DNA of 64,000 nt. Source: Ananas comosus (lineage: Eukaryota > Streptophyta > Magnoliopsida > Poales > Bromeliaceae). The position numbers and the translations under genes were made by a program. Positions within the stretch are counted from its first letter, which is position 1. The number at the start of each line of letters is the position of its first letter. The notes beneath the pieces were generated by a model. The model made no database searches and was not told where the DNA came from. It saw only the letters and a list, made by a program, of their open reading frames with translations. This document shows positions 36,790 to 48,367 of this stretch, piece after piece. The stretch is from positions 8,665,048 through 8,729,047 of the forward strand of contig NC_033640.1 in NCBI RefSeq assembly GCF_001540865.1. The letters run 5' to 3'.

Positions 36790-39700
36790 ATGGCGAATTT
36801 GGGTAAAAGAGTCGACATCCAGAGCCTCCTCGCGCTCGGAGATGACCTGATCGGAGTCCTCAAGTCCCAAAAGGACGGGGACGCTCTGATGCAATCGTGC
36901 GAGGGCGCGAAGATGCTCCGATCCTTCTCGCGCTCGGATGCTCGCGAAATCCATGTCTCTTCGCAGGGTAAGCTTCAATTTCTACCTCTATGTTTTTTAG
37001 TTTTTGTTGATTTTTTTCTCCTCATTATTTATCACAGATTAGGGTTTGTGGTGCTTGAAGCAATAAGATATTGGTAGAAATGTAGGAAGACCCTCTGATT
37101 TATGGCCATTTTTGAAATAGGCCCTTTAACTATTAATCGTATTGATTTGAGTTCTTTTTCTAAGTTATAATGGGAATTACTTAAAATTAATGTCCACATT
37201 AGGTCCTAAGGGCATGCTTGAAGGGAGTAGAGTTGCTTATGACTGTAAATGCACAATTCCGCTCTTTGGTTTGCTGTAAATTAAATTCGTTCGTAACTTT
37301 ATTTTTTCAAAATGCTGTAATTGACTTTGCTGTAGTTAGCGCCAAAGTCAATTACGGGAGAAAGAAATAGAAAAAAAAAAAAATAACTGTTGTAATTTTT
37401 TTTATCTTCTTATGTGCTAATGTGAAATTTTTTTTGTAAAATAAACAAACAAAGTGAGATAAATACGGTTCTAAAATTATTGACTTTCTTTCAAACAAAT
37501 AGCATTAAAAAAAAAAAAAAATTATCACCTGAACTTGACTTCAACTGAAAGTCATTTGCAACTTGAAAATAACTTACGGGCAAACAAACAGGCTCTAAGC
37601 AGAATTCTATAGTTCCATCGGTTGAAAAAGCGTTCAACCATTAACATTTGGCAGAATCACTGTTGAATTGAATAAAATCCCTCTTTAATTGATGAAAGAA
37701 ACTTAATTCAAAAAAAATTTGAGGGGCCATGTGAATCGAAGGAAAAATAGTAGAGGGTCTATTTCAAAATTGTCTGGGGTCCCTGTACTTTTTTACCTAT
37801 CATATTTGGCTCAATTAGGGTGTTTCTCAAGTATAGCTCATTTTCTTAACATTAAGAAATTTGAAAGAGCTTCTTAGTTTCGATGGCTTCTAGTATAATG
37901 AGAGTTAGCAACAAGCTTCGATTTGTGTTCTTTGCAGTTCTACTAGAAAATTTCTAAGGGGGTGTTTGGTTCCTTGGAAAAGTGTGGGAAACTGGTTTTC
38001 GAGAAAAAAAATTTCCATAGAAATCACCCTTTTTCACAGTTTTCGTTTTTTGGATAAAAAAGTGAGAAAACAAAAACACTACTTTTTTCCATAAAAATCT
38101 GAAAAAGAAATTTCAGAAAACTACATTTCCCAGGAATCAAACTGATAGAAAATACTTTTCCAACCAAAATACTATTTTTTGTAATATTTTTTGGGAAACC
38201 AAACGCCTCCTAAGCGAAAGATGAAATTTCCTCCATTTCAATCAGGTTGCAGACTGCTTTCAAACAATAACTCATCTCACGGGAGAAAACAAATATGCTC
38301 CTTTTTCTAGCGTTTTATATGAGAAATGATCCTTTTATGATTTGCCTGGATGTTCCAACAATTAAAGTAAAGAGATTTTAGGAAAATTAATATTTATTTA
38401 TTTTTATATAAGAGAGGAAAATAAATATTAATTTGTAGAATTTGGCTATCCCGGACTTCAATTTTATAAGCAGTAAAATAATATGATGCACGATAGGATA
38501 ATAAGATCCTTTGCTGCAATCAAGTGTCTAAAATGTATTGTCTTGCAGCCATCATTCTGTTGACATTTCTAGTAGAAAAACGTATATTGATTTTTCTTAA
38601 ATGATAAATAGACTTTTCGTCTGAATTTATATCCATGTACTTTTGGTCCATTCTCTTTCTCGAAACAATTTCTACTAGTGTTAGCTCAGATCCATTGTGT
38701 TTTCCGTCTTTGATCTAGAATTGCAGTTACTGTAGCAGTAAAAGAAAAAAGAAGAAATTAAAATCTTTAAAATTGCTCTAATTGGAACTAAAATCAATTC
38801 CTCGGCAGTTTCAATGGCATTTTTTGAGCATTTTTTAGTCATGTGTACAAGATTTGCGTTTGATGTTTCTTTCTCTTTCTTGGAAAAAGTACTTACATAC
38901 ACGACATGCGTTTCAATACTACTAGTTATTGACTCAAGAATGGTGGTTTATCATATTTCATTTCAGGTGTGTCAAAAAACAATATTTACTATATCGTCTG
39001 CCATTCTTTCTTGTCCTTTAGAACTTCAATATTTGTGATCCTTTCCAACCATTTTAATATGGTAAAGAGATGGTTCTAGGGGATCTTTGGATGCCAAGTC
39101 ATTTTCTGCGGCGTGATGGTGAGGTCCATCAGACCATAATTATAACGTGTAAATATGGAACAAGCCTTTTTGGCCTCCAATATCTTGTTATACCCATTTG
39201 CAATCACCAAGTATACATGGGCTTTCTGACGGTCTCATGAAAAATCCCATTGAATGTCGCACAGTAGTTTGGATTAGTTGTTCAAGAAAATTAGTAGATT
39301 ATAAAATTCCACATAAACTCTTCGCATTCTGCATCCTCATCTTACATTATGCTGTTCATGTATATTAACACGAAAAATTCATTCAAAAATCAAAAAACCA
39401 TCCTAAGATCGAGGTTTGCTTCGATTTGCAAGCATGTAGCTTCCTAGCAAAATGCTGACTTTTATAATCTCACATTATTTTCCTCTTTCAGAATATCAGG
39501 AAAAAATTAGTGCTTGCAAAGAAAAGATATACAAGGCAGAAAGCGAAACCATTGCTGATGCCGAATTGGACCGTGTTCAGAAAGACCTAGAAGAGGAACT
39601 TCAAAATGAGCATTTGCTTCGCCAGGAGCTAAGATAAGTTTTCATTGTTTTGGTATTAATGCTGGTGAAAAAGTTTATCATTAGGGACTAACATAGATTG

Positions 39701-40436
39701 CAGTGGGACTAAACTAAAAATTACATGTGCTAACACAAAAATTAGTGACGAGCTTGATGGTTTAGACTGTCAAAGAGCTTCGATTGAAGAGAGGAGGGAA
39801 ATAATCAAGAAAAAGAAGAAAGATATGCTGAGGGCACAGTAAGTATCTAAGCCCCATATTCTATGTGTGCAAAATGTGTCTCTTCTTTCCCATCATGGTA
39901 TGCTCATCTGCTTTGGTGGTTTTGACTCATATTCATGTGGACATGGTATAACTAAGATTAGCAAATCCAGGAAACAGAATTTATCAGTTCATCCTTTGAA
40001 GGTTACCCAGTAATGGCATTTTTAAAGTACTGTAATTAATGTCATTCTTAGAAAAGTCTAGCAAATGACCAGTATCTAATGTTTACACATCTGTAGGACA
40101 TCATGTAGAACAGAGAGAGGTTTCGAACGTCACCACAGGAGATTGATACCGTCGTCTTTTTGTGCAGAGATTTGCTGTCTATGTGCGCTTCGGTTACAAA
40201 TATCATCCCAAATCTAGATGATCAGGATAAGATTTCTGGCTGTATCCTTCCTACTTCGAATCAAATTTCGCATCTACTTATTTGAATTCTTTTTATATTA
40301 AGTTTATCCAGCTCGTGCTAATCCTTAAATGCAACCAGATATTGTCGACAAAAACAAGAAAAAGGTTGAGAAATTCGAGTTTGAGCATACATTATCCCCA
40401 TATGAAGTATGCAACAAGCTTTGGAAGATGGCATAG
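36790..40436 (+). CDS. SPC24: Kinetochore protein SPC24 homologue
   Basis: Five exons: 36790-36967, 39492-39633, 39737-39838, 40168-40241 and 40339-40436, 197 aa. SPC24 dimerises with SPC25 and anchors the NDC80 complex to the inner kinetochore. The N-terminal part (VDIQSLLALGDDLIGVLKSQKD) and coiled coil (ACKEKIYKAESETIADAELD, RQELRKISDELD) precede the globular C-terminus (SMCASVTNIIPNLDD, KISGYIVDKN, VCNKLWKM). They match plant SPC24 in order and length. Intron 2 (39634-39736) starts ATAAGT and ends AC; no GT-AG alternative avoids an in-frame stop. Intron 4 has a U12-type donor GTATCCTT and branch site TCCTTAAAT. A (CT)n leader and ATGGCG context support the start. Exons 2-5 recur at 45356-46548. 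Confidence 0.92.
37210..37595. mobile_element. PIF/Harbinger-like MITE in SPC24 intron 1
   Basis: TAA flanks both ends (37207-37209 and 37596-37598). The termini GGGCATGCTTG and, inverted, GAGCCTGTTTG are diverged TIRs of the GGCCTGTTTGG type. Non-coding. Confidence 0.55.
37958..38210. mobile_element. Tourist-like MITE, copy A
   Basis: TIRs GGGGGTGTTTGGTT and, inverted, GGAGGCGTTTGGTT, with TAA target duplications at 37955-37957 and 38211-38213. Lies in SPC24 intron 1. Confidence 0.85.
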
Positions 40437-40616
40437 TGTCGGCATATTCACCAGACGTCCATTTTCGATGTGCCCCTAGTATGCAATTAGCTTCCTGTTT
40501 TTATACTTTCGCAATCGAGAACAGCCCTATGTACAGTCCACATTCGAGTTCGAAGTTGTTTTCATTCGCATGCTAATTTAGCTATCAGAGAAGAAACATC
40601 GTTCGAGTTTCACAAA

Positions 40617-40993
40617 GGCTAAATTACAGAAAACTCCCTGTCAAAATCCGATTTTTCACTTTCCCCTCTTGTCATTTAAAAACCTACACTTTACCTTCTT
40701 ATAAAATGAAAAATATTCACAGAGGGGTACGGTGTGAACTGTGATGAGAAAATGACCATTTTGGTCCTCACCATTTTGCCCATCACTATGTTCATAGGAG
40801 AGAAGGCTGAGGGCATTTTTGATATAAAAAAATATATAATAATATTTTATAAACGGAATTCTAACGTATTACTAACGGCAGGGGGTGAAGTGAACATTTT
40901 TCATTTTATAAGGGGGTAAAGTGTCGGTTTTTAAATGACAGGGGGGAAAGTGAAAAATCAGATTTTGACAGAGAGATTTTATGTAATTTAGCC
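40617..40993. mobile_element. Mutator-like MITE with 9-bp target duplication
   Basis: The ends GGCTAAATTAC and GTAATTTAGCC are inverted, and the symmetry continues for about 50 bp. TTTCACAAA flanks both sides (40608-40616 and 40994-41002). The corresponding site in the second copy (about 46720-46735) is empty, reading TTTCACCAA once. Non-coding, 377 bp. Confidence 0.88.
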
Positions 40994-42685
40994 TTTCACA
41001 AACTAGTATCTTTGTCTCAGATGATTCAGCAAGTTCCAGTTAACCATGTTTAATGCTGTCATTTTTTTCGGATATTTTACTCAGTGTCGTGTTTGCCCAA
41101 ACTCAATCTTGAATCTTGATCTTGCACTCTATTATCTCACTTAAATGGCATAATGTTGAGCTACTCTGTACTAATAATAATAATAATATATAAAAAAAAA
41201 TATTGTGAGACCATTGGGTTATTTTCAAATGTAGATTAATTGAATACAGCTCGAAATAGTAGATATTTTCCTACAAAGTTCAAATTTTTATTTTTTTCTC
41301 TATAAAAGACTTAAAGTTTTCAAATCTACCCATGTTGTTAGGATTCGTTCAAAAAATATAGTTAATCGTCAATAAAATACTTAATTCTATTTTGTGAATG
41401 AGTTAAATTGACCTTTTTACCTTTTAGATGATATTTCTATATAATTTTAACATCTGGTACTTTAAAGGGTTATATTTTTAAGGGTAAAAATGTTATTTCA
41501 CTAATCTACTTTTAAAAAATAAATATGCTCTAACGGTAACAAATTAGATAGATAAATATGAATATCACTGAACTGTTGTAGAGATAAGAGTGAAAAGTTG
41601 GACTTTATAGTGATATATTTGTTATTAGAGATGTTTATGGGAAGCTGTATGCAATTAACCTTACTTTTTTTAACTCTAACTTATGCCACTATAATTTCTC
41701 TAAAAAGTAAGTAACGAGTTTAAATTCTACATCATAAGAATCATCAAATAGTTTAAATTGAGTGAACTAATAAATTAGATATTATACTAAAGTTATAAAT
41801 AGAATCAAAATGGACGTTTAGATGAGCTCCACACTTCTTTTTATGCTTTGTTTTGCCTTGTTTTGTCTAGTTTTCGGAAGGAGTCCCACTTTGTGTCCGC
41901 CAAAAAATTCTAGAATGCAATACTTACATTGCTAATGTGATATTTTTAACCAATCAAAATTCTTTTATGGTATTCATCCTTTCCATAATGGTGTTTTAAA
42001 AAATATTTTTATTGTACTTTTTTCTCTCAAAAAGAAAAATATAATTTGCTAGGAATAGATGATGTGGTGCAAGTTACACAGTTTATAGTGTCACATGTGT
42101 ACCGTATCACCAATAACAAACTAATCATATATATATATATATATATTTTTAAAAAGTATAATAAAAATATTTTTTTATTAGCCCATCCTGTATTGAATTT
42201 TTTTTTATAAATAATCCTATTAATTTTTATAACTGTAAAAATAGTTTTTTTTAAAAAATAATTATAAAAATAGATCTTGCGGTGAATCATTCATCGTATT
42301 CATAATTTCTCATTAAGAGGAGAAAAAGAATAAAAGCGGTGAACCATTCACCACTTTAATCATCGTAAAAATATAAAAAGAAGTGAGAAAAGAAAAAAAA
42401 CGGTGAATAATTCACCGCTTTCACCGTTTTTATAGAAACATATTTATAAATAAAAATTTAATAAATTTATTTTTAGAATAAAATTTTAGGAGGAAACTAT
42501 TGCACTAAAAAACCATGGTGTATTCGTGTATGAATATGAAAAAAAATAATTTTATTGGTGGAAAATGTCTTGTCAGCCTGGTGCATTCCAGACGTTTTTC
42601 TAGTGCCCCTGGCGTCACTGGCGTGGCAGAATGGTGGGCTCAAGTTTCTCTTTCCTCCCGGCTCTTCTACCTCCTTCCCTCCCTT

Positions 42686-42692
42686 TATTTAA
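42686..42692 (+). promoter_or_regulatory. TATA-like box of the DUF1350 gene, copy A
   Basis: TATTTAA lies about 95 bp upstream of the ATG, followed by a pyrimidine-rich leader. The equivalent in the second copy is CTATTTAA at 48283-48290. Confidence 0.4.
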
Positions 42693-42785
42693 CCATTATT
42701 TTATTATTAAGCATTAAGCATTAAACCCCCGATCTCTCTCTCTCTCCCCCACCGCATTCGCATTCGCATTCGCATTCGCATTCGC

Positions 42786-43105
42786 ATGGCTCTTCTTCTC
42801 CCTCCTCTTCCTCTCCACTCTCTTCGTCTCTCCACCTCCCTTTCCCCCTCCTTCTCCTCCAATGGCCGCAACCACCATCCCCACCATCGTTCTCATGTAA
42901 GACCCCCAAAACCCTCCCCTCGCATGGCCTCAATGGATGGCTACCCCCTCGCGCTCCCCTCCGTCCCTCCCCGGCGGCGTCCTCCGTACGTCCGCCGGGG
43001 CTCCTGCCTCGTCGTCCCCCCGCCGTCCCCCGCCCGCAAGCCCTCCGCGGTCGTCAAGTTCCTCGGCGGCGCCTTCGTCGGCGCCGTCCCCGAGCTCACC
43101 TACAG
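42786..43105 (+). pseudogene. DUF1350 gene exon 1, extra copy
   Basis: Encodes the same roughly 106-residue first exon as at 48368-48687, with a Ser/Phe and a His/Asn difference, and ends at the same GC donor (AG/GCACGC). Its downstream intron is cut at the N at 43637 and no exon 2 follows before the second copy. Best read as the allelic first exon in an unmerged overlap. The leader carries more CATTCG repeats (42764-42785) than the other copy. Confidence 0.8.
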
Positions 43106-43163
43106 GCACGCCCACCCCCTTTCCCACCTCCTCCTCCGCTAGAAAAGCTTTTATGTAGAAAAT

Positions 43164-43433
43164 ATGAATCGAGCTTCTATGCTTTTAAAAGCACCAATTA
43201 TTTCTACCTATAGGTTTTCGGCCATTGGATTAAGAAATGTGCGGTTAAGATAATAGTGGTTTTCTAGGATTGAGTGGGTGGTTGGTTGAATATTATCATC
43301 TAGCGGATGGAAATGGTCAAGGGGAATCTAACGGTGGAAACTTGGAAATGGTTAAGGGCTGAATCTAACGGTGGAAAACTTACGAGCACCAAGTGCTTAG
43401 TGCTTTTAAAAGTACCTTAGCCGGACTCTAGAA
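43164..43433. mobile_element. Short MITE in DUF1350 intron 1, copy A
   Basis: Inverted ends: TTCTATGCTTTTAAAAGCACC at the left and GCTTTTAAAAGTACCTTAGCC at the right. Related by its ends and interior (GTGGTTGGTTGAATA) to the element at about 31712-31937. The other copy lies at about 48744-48979. Confidence 0.65.
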
Positions 43434-43865
43434 AATATAACAATTTGAAAAAAAAATCATTTCGATATAAAATTACTATATGTCCTATATGATATGTAAC
43501 TCTGTTAGCAAAGCCATGTGATGCATTGGACTACGTGCATGAGCCAATGAAATACTTACTTTCGCCTTCTGATTGCCAACGTATTAGCAGCCTTACTGTA
43601 ACAATATTACGTAACATATCATTGGACTACGTGTATNTGTGCATCGAAGGAAAAATAGTAGAGGGTCTATTTCAAAATTGTCTGGGGTCCCTGTACTTTT
43701 TTACCTATCATATTTGGCTCAATTTGGGTGTTTCTCAAGTATAGCTCATTTTCTTAACATTAAGAAATTTAAAAGAGCTTCTTAGTTTCGATGGCTTCTA
43801 GTATAATGAGAGTTAGCAACAAGCTTCGATTTGTGTTCTTTGTAGTTCTACTAGAAAATTTCTAA

Positions 43866-44118
43866 GGGGGTGTTTGGTTCCTTGGAAAAGTGTGGGAAAC
43901 TGGTTTTTGAGAAAAAAAATTTCCATAGAAATCACCCTTTTTCACAGTTTTTGTTTTTTGGATTAAAAAGTGAGAAAACAAAAACACTACTTTTTTCCAT
44001 AAAAATCTGAAAAAGAAATTTCAGAAAACTACATTTCCCAGGAATCAAACTGATAGAAAATACTTTTCCAACCAAAATACTATTTTCTGTAATATTTTTT
44101 GGGAAACCAAACGCCTCC
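43866..44118. mobile_element. Tourist-like MITE, copy B
   Basis: Same element as 37958-38210, with TAA at 43863-43865 and 44119-44121. Confidence 0.85.
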
Positions 44119-45355
44119 TAAGCGAAAGATGAAATTTCCTCCATTTCAATCAGGTTGCAGACTGCTTTCAAACAATAACTCATCTCACGGGAGAAAACAA
44201 ATATGCTCCTTTTTCTAGCGTTTTATATGAGAAATGATCCTTTTACGATTTGCCTGGATGTCCCGACAATTAAAAACATTAAAGTAAAGAGTTTTCAGGA
44301 AAATTAATATTTATTTATTTTTATATAAGAGAGGAAAATAAATATTAATTTGTAGAATTTGGCTATCCTAGATTTCAATTTTATAAGCACTAAAATAATA
44401 TGATGATGCATGATAAGATAATAAGATCCTTTGTTGCAATCAAGTGTCTAAAATGCATTGTCTTGCAGACATCATCCTGTTGATATTTCTAGTAGAGAAA
44501 GGTACATTGATTTTTCTCAAATGATAAATAGACTTTTCATCTGAATTTATGGATGTACTTTTGTTCCATTGTCTGTCTCAAAACAATTTCTACTAATGTT
44601 AACTGAGATCTCTTGTGTTTTCGTCTTTGATGTAGAATCGCAGTTACTGTAGCAGTAAAAGAAAAAAGAAGAAATTAAATTCTTTAAAATTTCTCTAATT
44701 GGAACTAAATCAATTCCTCGGCAGTTTTGATGGCAATTTTTGGGCATCTTTTAGTCATATGTACAAGATTTGCATTTGATGTTTCTTTCTCTTTCTTGAA
44801 AAAAGTACTTACATACATGACATGGGTTTCAATACTACTAGTCATTGACTCAAGAATGGTGGTTTATCATATTTCATTTTAGGTGTGTCAAATAAACAAT
44901 ATTTACTATGTCTTCTACCATTCTTTCTAGTCCTATAGAACTTGTGAATTGTGATCCTTTCCAACTATTTTAGTGTGTTAAAGAGATGGTGCTGGGGGAT
45001 CTTTGGATGCCAAGTCATTTTCTGCGGCGTGATGGTGAGGTCCGTCGGACCATAATTATAATATGTAAATATGGAACAAGCCTTTTTGGCCTCCAATATC
45101 TTGTTTTACCCATTTGCAATCACCTAGTATACATGGGTTTTGTGATGGTCCTATGAAAAATCCCATTGAATGTCGCACAGTAGTTCGCATTCTGCATCCT
45201 CATCTTACATTATGCTGTTCATGTATATTAACATGAAAAATTCATTCAAAGATCAAAAAACCATCCTAAGATCGAGGTTTGCTTCGATTTGCAAGCATGT
45301 AGCTTCCCTAGCAAAATGCTGGCTTTTATAATCTCACATTATTTTCCTTTTTCAG

Positions 45356-46548
45356 AATATCAGGAAAAAATTAGTGCTTGCAAAGAAAAGATATACAAGG
45401 GAGAAAGCGAAACCATTGCTGATGCTGAATTGGACCGTGTTCAGAAAGACCTAGAAGAGGAACTTCAAAATGAGTGTTTGCTTCGCCAGGAGCTAAGATA
45501 AGTTTTCGTTATTTTGGTATTAATGCTGGTGAAAAAGTTTATCATTAGGGACTAACATAGATTGCAGTGGGACTAAACTAAAAATTACATGTGCTAACAC
45601 AAAAATTAGTGACGAGCTTGATGATTTAGACCGTCAAAGAGCTTCGATTGAAGAGAGGAGGGAAATAATCAAGAAAAAGAAGAAAGACATGCTGAGGGCA
45701 CAGTAAGTATCTAAGCCCCATATTCTATGTGTGCAAAATGTGTCTCTTCTTTCCCATCATGGTATGTTCATCTGCTTTGGTGGTTTTGACTCATATTCAT
45801 GTGGACATGGTATAACTAAGATTAGCAAATCCAGGAAACAGAATTTATCAGTTCATCCTTTGAAGGTTACCCAGTAATGGGATTTTTAAAGTACTGTAAT
45901 TAATGTCATTCTTAGAATAGTCTAGCAAATGACCAGTATCTAATGTTTACACTGTTGGCTTAAATGGGCCAGCATCCTACTCTGTGGCGGGAGGCCATGT
46001 GTAGGCCGAGTCATGTTCGAAGTGGCGTGAGGCTGGGTGGGCGTAGTCATGTTCGAAGTGGCGTGAGGCCGGGTGGGCCGAGTCACAATCGAGACCTGTG
46101 GGCACTGTATTTGTACGCTTTAAATGAATTGGTTGCATATTTCTAACAGCTCGAGTTTTTGGGATTAATGGTTAGCGCCAACGATCCGATATACACATCT
46201 ATAGAACATCATGTAGAATAGAGAGAAGTTTCGAACGTCACCACAGGAGATTAATACTGTCGTCTTTTTGTGCAGAGATTTGCTGTCTATGTGCGCTTCG
46301 GTTACAAATATCATCCCAAGTCTAGATGATCAGGATAAGATTTCTGGCTGTATCCTTCCTACTTCGAATCAAATTTCGCATCTACTTATTTGAATTCTTT
46401 TTATATTAAGGAAGTTTATCCAGCTCGTGCTAATCCTTAAATGCAACCAGATATTGTCGACAAGAACAAGAAAAAGGTTGAGAAATTCGAGTTTGAGCAG
46501 ACATTATCCCCATATGAAGTATGCAACAAGCTTTGGAAGATGGAATAG
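45356..46548 (+). pseudogene. SPC24 exons 2-5, second copy without exon 1
   Basis: Exons 45356-45497, 45601-45702, 46276-46349 and 46451-46548 have the same lengths and splice sites as 39492-40436, including the AT-AC and U12-type introns. A few residues differ (for example the last residue is Glu instead of Ala). No exon 1 lies upstream because the copy starts inside intron 1. The frame is intact, so the piece is likely the other allele of SPC24 rather than a decayed gene. Confidence 0.85.
45953..46191. mobile_element. 239-bp LTR-like insertion in SPC24 intron 3, copy B only
   Basis: Begins TGTTGGC and has GCCAAC near the other end. The flanking TACAC (45948-45952 and 46192-46196) occurs once in the empty site of copy A. 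It contains two near-perfect copies of GTCATGTTCGAAGTGGCG. The size and 5-bp duplication suggest a solo LTR of a small element. Confidence 0.65.
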
Positions 46549-48367
46549 TGTCGGCATACTCACCGGACCTCCATTTGCGATGTGCCCCGAGTATAGTATG
46601 CAATTAGCTTCCTGTTTTTGTGCTTTCGCAACCGAGAACAGCGCGATGTACAGTCGGCATTCAAGTTCGAAGTTGTTTTCATTCGCATGCTAATTTAGCT
46701 ACCAGAGAAGAAACATCAATCGAGTTTCACCAACTAGTATCTTTGTCTCAGATGATTCAGCAAGTTCCAGTTAACCATGTTTAATGCTGTCATTTTTCTC
46801 GGATGTTTTACTCGGTGTCATGTTTGCCCTATCTCAATCTTGAATCTTGATATTACATCCTATTATCTCACATAAATGGCATAATGTTGAGCTGCTCTGT
46901 ACTAATAATAGTAATATATAAATAAAATGTTGTGAGACAATTGGGTTATTTTCCAATGTAGATTAATTGAATACAGCTCCTTGTAAACATATGAAATAGT
47001 AGATATTTTCCTGCAAAGTTCAAATTTTTATTTTTATCTCTATAAAAGACTCAAAGTTTTCAAATATATTCATGTTGTTAATATAGCTAATCGTAAATAA
47101 AATACTTAACTCTCTTTTGTGAATGAGTTCAATTGACTTTTTTTACCTTTTGAAGGATATTTTTGTATAATTTTAATAGTTGAAACTTTAGAGCGATATA
47201 GTTTTAAGGGCAAAAATATTATTTCACTTATTTACCGTTAAAAAATAAATATGCTTAAACAATAACAAATCAGATAGGCAAATATCAATGTTATTGAACT
47301 TTTGTAGAGATAAAAGTGAACGGTTGAATTTTGTAAAGATATATTTGTTATTGGAGATGTTTACGGGAAGCTGTATGCTATTAACGTTGTTTTTTTTAAT
47401 ACTAACTTATACTACTATAATTTCTCTAAAAAGTAAGTAATGAGTTTAAATTCTACATCATAAGAATCATCAAATAGTTTAAATTAAATGAACTAATAAA
47501 TTATTAGATATAATACTAAAGTCATAAATAGAATCAAAATGGACGTTTAGGTGAGCTCCACACTTCTTTTTATGCTTTGCTTTGCCTTGTTTTGTCTAGT
47601 TTTCAAGAAGAGTCCCACTTTGTGTCCGCCGAAAAATTCTAGAATGCAATACTTACATTGCTAATGTGATATTTTTAACCAATCAAAATTCTTTTATGGT
47701 ATTCATCCTTTCCATAAAGGTGTTTTAAAAAATATTTTTATTGTACTTTTTCCTCTCAAAAAGAAAAATATAATTTGCTAGGAATAGATGATGTGGTGCA
47801 AATTATACAGTTATAGTGTCACACTTGTACCGTATCACCAATAACAAGCTAATTATATATATATATATATATTTTAAAAAAGTATAATAAAAATATTTTT
47901 TTATTATCCCATCCTGTATTGAATTTTTTTTTTATAAATAATCCTATTAATTTTTATAACTGTAAAAATATAAAAAAAAGTGAGAAAAAAAAAAAAAGTG
48001 GTGAATGATTCACCGCTTTTATCATTTTTATAAGAGCATATTTATAAATAAAAATTTAATAAATTTATTTTTAAAATAAAATTTTAGGAGGAGATTATTG
48101 CACTAAAAAACCATGGTGTATTCGTGTATGAATTTGAAAAAAAATAATTTTATTGGTGGAAAATGTCTCGTCAGCCTGGTGCATTCCAGACGTTTTTCTA
48201 GTGCCCCTGGCGTCACTGGCGTGGCAGAATGGTGGGCTCAAGTTTCTCTTTCCTCCCGGCTCTTCTACCTCCTTCCCTCCCTCTATTTAAGCATTTTATT
48301 AAGCATTAAGCATTAAACCCCCGATCTCTCTCTCTCTCTCCCCCACCGCATTCGCATTCGCATTCGC

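Larger units (their letters stand above)
37730..43636. repeat. First copy of the SPC24/DUF1350 duplication
   Basis: Colinear with 43638-49183. It holds SPC24 intron 1 (part) to exon 5 and DUF1350 exon 1. It has a 377-bp MITE missing from the other copy, lacks a 239-bp insertion present there, and ends at the N at 43637. Confidence 0.92.

Noticed and set aside
42515..42724. Small reading frame upstream of DUF1350 (and its copy at 48113)
   Set aside because: No similarity recognised. It runs into the promoter/leader and the copy has a different ending.
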